From Prevotella sp. MA2016 (GTDB lineage Bacteria; Bacteroidota; Bacteroidia; Bacteroidales; Bacteroidaceae): a stretch of DNA of 64,000 bases. Below the pieces are notes generated by a model. It searched no databases. It was not told the DNA's origin and saw only the letters and a list, made by a program, of their open reading frames with translations. The translations under genes and the position numbers were made by a program. The stretch spans positions 186,001-250,000 of the forward strand of contig NZ_JHUW01000008.1 in assembly GCF_000619825.1 (NCBI RefSeq), in the 5' to 3' direction. How positions within the stretch are numbered: position 1 is the first letter of the stretch; each line of letters opens with the position of its first letter. Below are positions 60,269 to 64,000 of the stretch, one piece after another.

Positions 60269-61222
60269 TTACGCAGATAATCTCTTTGCTAGTTCGTAAA
60301 TAAAGCTCATATGATATAAAGCACAAAGAAAAAGTATTTTCCTACTAGTCGGGAAGGGGTATTTAAATAAATACTTGTTAGATTCCGGGTATTTCTCTCT
60401 CCAGCTTTTATATGATGAATTGTCGCCTGCAATTAAAGCCCACTTGGCGTAAAATTTCAAATAATTCATAGACAGAGAATACTCTCCATTACTTCTATTC
60501 TCAACAAAAGATGTTACATGATCTGTAACTCGAAGCATATCCTCAATTCTTTTGGGTGTTAATTTTCTACTTACAGAATTAATATTACCTACGTTATAAT
60601 GATATAAAGCTTTATCTGTCGATGAAACCTTGTTCGCCATGAAACGCAATGGGATTACCTGACCGACATCAACCCAATTATTAGTTCCTTCGAGACAATA
60701 AATATTATTATCACGAATCAACGATAATTTAATCAATTTGTTCCAATGAGCTGAGTTTTCAAGAAGAATTTTAAAATTCATCAATCCCTCCTTCCCTACA
60801 TTCTCCGAATAGACCTTGCAATATGTTTGGCTTTCGCCTTCCCAATAGAAACTACAGCAGGTAATATCAGAATTATTGGTTTCTGCTATCGGAACCAATA
60901 CTTCCAAAAGGTCTTTTTCGACCCAATCATCTGCATCTATTTGAATGACATATTTACCAGATGCTTGTTTTAAAGCAACGTTTCTAGCATAGGCATGGCC
61001 TTTATTTGATTCAAAATTGATAATATTGACATTTTTTTCTCTCTCTGGATATGCTTTTATTGTCTCAACTAACGACTCTACACTATTATCAGGGGTACAG
61101 TCATTGACAAAAAAATATTCAATGTTATCGTAGGTTTGACCCAACAAAGATTTTGCACAACGAGCAATATAATTCTCTGCTTTATATACAGGAACTATTA
61201 TTGTTACAAGAGGATTTATCAT
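60269..61222 (-). CDS. glycosyltransferase family 2 (locus 2)
   Basis: A 317-residue GT-A enzyme: PLVTIIVPVYKAENYIARCA, YFFVNDCTPDNSVESLVETI, NKGHAYARNVALKQASGKYV and IQIDADDWVEKDLLEVLVP (DxD). It sits between the flippase (4-bp overlap) and polymerase genes of locus 2. Confidence 0.9.
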   Translation of the reverse strand: MINPLVTIIVPVYKAENYIARCAKSLLGQTYDNIEYFFVNDCTPDNSVESLVETIKAYPEREKNVNIINFESNKGHAYARNVALKQASGKYVIQIDADDWVEKDLLEVLVPIAETNNSDITCCSFYWEGESQTYCKVYSENVGKEGLMNFKILLENSAHWNKLIKLSLIRDNNIYCLEGTNNWVDVGQVIPLRFMANKVSSTDKALYHYNVGNINSVSRKLTPKRIEDMLRVTDHVTSFVENRSNGEYSLSMNYLKFYAKWALIAGDNSSYKSWREKYPESNKYLFKYPFPTSRKILFLCALYHMSFIYELAKRLSA

Positions 61223-62619
61223 TTTTTAATTATTTTAAGTTTGTTCAAAAACTGCGCTATTAATTCTCGATTTATTATAATAGCAATCACCATAGCGACA
61301 CTAGTTGTAAGTATTAGTTTAGAAAGATTCATCTTGCAATAGTGGCAGCAAACTGAAACCAATGCTATAATTAGTAACAATACAATAATACTATGATAAT
61401 CAATTCGAAGAGTAATTCTTTTGTTCAATATAGGTATTCGAATTAAGAAGTTAAAAATATTACCTATCAGCATAGATATCGCCACACCAATTAAGCCTAA
61501 AGGATAAACAAGGAAAAGTGCTAACAATAGCGAAATTATGCCACCAGACAACGTTGTATAAAACATTATACCGCTTTCCTTTCTTGCTAGAAGGGCACTC
61601 CCTAAATGACACGACAAAGCATTAAATACAGCCGAAGTATATATGAATGAAACTAAATATACACCAATCACATAATCACCAAAAACGAAATATTTATATA
61701 AAATATAAGTGGCTGGAGTCAATACAAGCACTCCACCCAACAATGACTTAGTAAGCAATGAAAGTACTTTGTTAAAGTAAGAATCTTGTTCCTTTTCGCC
61801 ATACGTTCTAAATGCTTCTTCTTGCCATGCTAATGTAACAATTGAAGTAAATATAGATAGAATTGATCCAAAACGTAATGCCATAGAATATATTCCATTA
61901 TTTTCGACTCCAACCGTTGTTGTTATAATAATACTGTTACATGAGCTCATAAGCCACCATGATATGGTATTTATTGCCAAAGGTATTGAATATTTAATAA
62001 TTTGTTTTAAAAGAGTCTTGTCAAAATCATATCGGGATATATCTTTTAAAAGTCTCAATTTACTCTCCATTACAGCAACCATTACTAATGTACCGGTTAT
62101 GGTTGCAATAAAAAGCGCATCAATACCTAAATGGAAAACTAGTATTAGAACAAAGTTCAAAACTATCGATACGCTGGAACTTATAAGCGATGATGCAGCA
62201 TACAATTTATTCTCTTTCAAAGCCCTTGCAGAGAACAGCCAATACGAGGAAGCGACTTGACCTATTCCGTAAAGCAATATATAAATAGCATATTGGGTAT
62301 GAAAAAAGAACGCAATAATACAAAATATAAACGTATATCCTACGGTTAACGCAAGAAGATATTTTGAGCACGTTGACAATGTGGCCCTTTCCTGCCCCTT
62401 TGCCTCAATGACAAAACGGAAAGAACCTTCCCATATTGATTGAAATAATACAGGGAGAGCTACGGATACACAAGCCAATATATAATCATACGTTCCCATA
62501 TCGCCCGTGGATATAAACTTCGTATATAAAGGAACGAATAGAAATTGAAGAAGCCTTGTTGCAAAGGTTCCCAAAGTATAATATCCAATATTTTTTGCAA
62601 ATCGTTTAGTTGATGGCAT
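61219..62619 (-). CDS. polysaccharide repeat-unit flippase (Wzx, locus 2)
   Basis: A 466-residue membrane protein with 12-14 helices. The N-terminus reads FAKNIGYYTLGTFATRLLQF and YTKFISTGDMGTYDYILACV, the standard MOP-superfamily polysaccharide exporter opening. It differs strongly from the locus 1 flippase, consistent with a different polymer. Overlaps the GT2 gene by 4 bp and the upstream gene by 14 bp. Confidence 0.92.
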   Translation of the reverse strand: MPSTKRFAKNIGYYTLGTFATRLLQFLFVPLYTKFISTGDMGTYDYILACVSVALPVLFQSIWEGSFRFVIEAKGQERATLSTCSKYLLALTVGYTFIFCIIAFFFHTQYAIYILLYGIGQVASSYWLFSARALKENKLYAASSLISSSVSIVLNFVLILVFHLGIDALFIATITGTLVMVAVMESKLRLLKDISRYDFDKTLLKQIIKYSIPLAINTISWWLMSSCNSIIITTTVGVENNGIYSMALRFGSILSIFTSIVTLAWQEEAFRTYGEKEQDSYFNKVLSLLTKSLLGGVLVLTPATYILYKYFVFGDYVIGVYLVSFIYTSAVFNALSCHLGSALLARKESGIMFYTTLSGGIISLLLALFLVYPLGLIGVAISMLIGNIFNFLIRIPILNKRITLRIDYHSIIVLLLIIALVSVCCHYCKMNLSKLILTTSVAMVIAIIINRELIAQFLNKLKIIKK

Positions 62620-63835
62620 ATTTCCAGTCTTTTAATAAGTATAATCGTCTTTCACCCTTAACATTTGCATCATAGCATATTATAGATTTATCCACATTAA
62701 ACCTTGGATGCATATCTGTTCTAAACACCTCGTTTTTTACAGGCACACTATAGGAATATACTAATTTATGTTTAACGCCCTTCTCCTTATCATACAAGAA
62801 CAATAACTGATAAGAGTAAATATCAGGATACGTATCTGTCAAAAAAATAGTATCTTTAAAAAGCGTAGGATGACCATCTCGAAGTAAATCATTTTGTCCT
62901 ACAACCCGTCTTTCTTTACCAGCCTCATACAAATAATATCGACATTCCATATCGTTTATAGAGCTACCAGAGATAGCAGTACACATAATCACATTATTAT
63001 TTATCCATGTATAATGCGACACACGTAATTCATTTTCTAATATAATTATATCTTTGCTATCAAAGTTATATTGTAACATACTAGCTTTAGCCCAATTTTT
63101 TTCATTCTTGAGCCAGAAGAACAAGAATTTTTCACCATTTGGAGAAAACGATAGGTGGTTAATATAGTTTAAATCATAATCTCCATCATTCTCACCCATA
63201 ACCTTAGCAATTTCCTTGTAAGTGATTATGGGGCTGATGTTATAGGTAGACATATCTACCAATGATATACTCTCATTGCTTAAATCATCCTCTGGTACAT
63301 ATGGTTTATTTGTATATCCATAACCTGGTCTTAGAACCCCAAGCCTTTCAAAATTCAATGTGATAGCATATTTGCCATCTGGGGATATATCATATAAAGG
63401 ATATGGAATTAGCTCTTGTTCTTGTGTTCTAACATTCACTTTGCGGCTAACATATTTTCCATTTATATAATCATTAAAAATGACGATATCATTTGAACCA
63501 GGATACCATCTGAGCCTTGATCCTTGCTGAGTATTAAATGCATTCGTTGTAGTTATGACTTTTTTGTTGGAACCAGAAATATCATTCAATATTACCTTGG
63601 CACATTGCCCCCCCCTTGGTACTTCCAAATACAATATTTCATTCTTATCATTGAAAGGAGAAATATCATAATAACCGAAGAAAGTGTCTGTTCCTTTTTC
63701 TCCAATTTCTGATACATGATATGGAGTATTAATAAGTTTGAGACCATTCCGTTTTTTATATAAATAAAGTCTACCTCTTTTAAGTAGCGTAATAATCCAC
63801 TTTGGTAATATCCTTCTAATAATCCTTTTATTCAT
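62606..63835 (-). CDS. beta-propeller-like protein of unknown function
   Basis: A 409-residue protein with repeated WD40/TolB-like strands: TFFGYYDISPFNDKNEILYL, PYPLYDISPDGKYAITLNFE, HLSFSPNGEKFLFFWLKNEK and TDMHPRFNVDKSIICYDANV. A basic N-terminus (KRIIRRILPKWIITLLKRGR) could attach it to the membrane. I do not know a named function; similar proteins accompany capsule genes. A G8 run (EVPRGGQC) is in frame here. Coupled to the flippase by a 14-bp overlap. Confidence 0.7.
   Translation of the reverse strand: MNKRIIRRILPKWIITLLKRGRLYLYKKRNGLKLINTPYHVSEIGEKGTDTFFGYYDISPFNDKNEILYLEVPRGGQCAKVILNDISGSNKKVITTTNAFNTQQGSRLRWYPGSNDIVIFNDYINGKYVSRKVNVRTQEQELIPYPLYDISPDGKYAITLNFERLGVLRPGYGYTNKPYVPEDDLSNESISLVDMSTYNISPIITYKEIAKVMGENDGDYDLNYINHLSFSPNGEKFLFFWLKNEKNWAKASMLQYNFDSKDIIILENELRVSHYTWINNNVIMCTAISGSSINDMECRYYLYEAGKERRVVGQNDLLRDGHPTLFKDTIFLTDTYPDIYSYQLLFLYDKEKGVKHKLVYSYSVPVKNEVFRTDMHPRFNVDKSIICYDANVKGERRLYLLKDWKYAIN
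63608..63615 (-). repeat. G8 homopolymer in the beta-propeller gene
   Basis: Eight C on the plus strand, encoding Arg-Gly-Gly at codons ~74-76 of the gene. In frame now; a one-base change would truncate the protein to fewer than ~100 residues. Confidence 0.8.
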
Positions 63836-63900
63836 AAAAATTTTACTTAATTAGACCTCTCTACTATATTAAGTTTGTTTTACTCTAGTCAGTTGAATAA

Positions 63901-63923
63901 AACAATTTGTTGAAAGAATTGTT
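63901..63923 (-). terminator. weak stem-loop between locus 2 genes
   Basis: AACAATT and AATTGTT arms around a 9-nt loop, followed on the minus strand by TTATT. AT-only stem with poor T run; may be chance. Confidence 0.25.
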
Positions 63924-64000
63924 ATCTGTGATTATACTGCAAGTCATAATATTTTTGGTAATCGCCTGATGTAACATTATCGAGCCATTCCTGATTATCT
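63922..64000 (-). CDS. C-terminal end of an upstream locus 2 gene, cut by window edge
   Basis: About 25 codons in one open frame reading DNQEWLDNVTSGDYQKYYDL and QYNHR to a stop at 63922. The composition is protein-like, but too little is visible to name a family. Locus 2 therefore extends beyond the right edge. Confidence 0.5.
   Translation of the reverse strand, partial: DNQEWLDNVTSGDYQKYYDLQYNHR

Noticed and set aside
1..64000. tRNA or rRNA genes
   Set aside because: No cloverleaf-like segment ending in CCA or rRNA-like conserved stretch was recognised by eye; a covariance-model scan would be decisive.

Overview
The window looks like a chromosome segment of a Bacteroidales bacterium, most likely Prevotella-like. 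The evidence is a menaquinone operon, a LysS with the Bacteroidota C-terminal extension, AT-rich capsule genes, and several promoters of the Bacteroidota form TTTG-(19-20 nt)-TAnnTTTG. No organism name can be proven from the sequence alone.

Layout. (1) 1-9.5 kb is conserved core. A minus-strand operon runs ROK kinase, MenI-like thioesterase, menF, menD, menB, menC (cut by the left edge). Plus-strand lysS and gpsA follow, then a minus-strand Fe/Mn superoxide dismutase. (2) 9.6-14.3 kb is a patchwork shaped by a REP/RAYT element. One complete RAYT transposase gene sits between perfect inverted repeats, with an internally deleted copy and many 26-bp REP-like units nearby. Also here are a tandem duplication of part of an alkyltransferase-like gene, duplicated scraps of the gpsA/sod ends, a Panacea-domain antitoxin-like gene, bcp and small genes. 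(3) 14.3-17.8 kb is a four-gene operon for a sugar nucleotide: WbuC cupin, galacturonokinase-like GHMP kinase, nucleotidyltransferase, UDP-uronate epimerase. (4) 18.0-25.6 kb is an accessory island with conflict-system features. It holds a tightly coupled operon encoding an unknown protein, a protein with a HEPN-type RNAYAH motif, and an MBL hydrolase fused in frame to RAYT debris. It also holds an AbiH-family gene paired with a HEPN-like gene, and a deaminase-like gene with a partner. A ~205-bp promoter/leader, duplicated in direct orientation and each time driving a WbuC gene, brackets this island. (5) 27.3-47.9 kb (plus strand) is a complete capsule/exopolysaccharide locus: flippase, two pyruvyltransferase-family genes, an Fe-S protein, MurB-like protein, ATP-grasp, glycosyltransferases, polymerase, deacetylase, beta-helix lipoprotein, mutase-like flavoprotein, aminotransferase and initiating sugar transferase. 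(6) 47.96-49.04 kb encodes a tyrosine recombinase. (7) 49.0-64 kb (minus strand) is a second capsule locus converging on the recombinase. Its gene content mirrors the first. It includes an acyltransferase broken at a G9 tract, which suggests phase variation, and a second gene with a G8 tract.

Together the right two thirds is a surface-polysaccharide diversification region beside a defence-like island, with REP/RAYT-driven rearrangement at the border with the core. The strongest candidates for new biology are the HEPN/MBL operon, the Bacteroidota REP/RAYT family with its gene chimera, the deaminase-like pair, the putative galacturonate salvage operon, the tandem GGAGA-loop hairpins at 41.8 kb, and the G-tract switch. 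Function calls rest on motif and family recognition; no searches were run.
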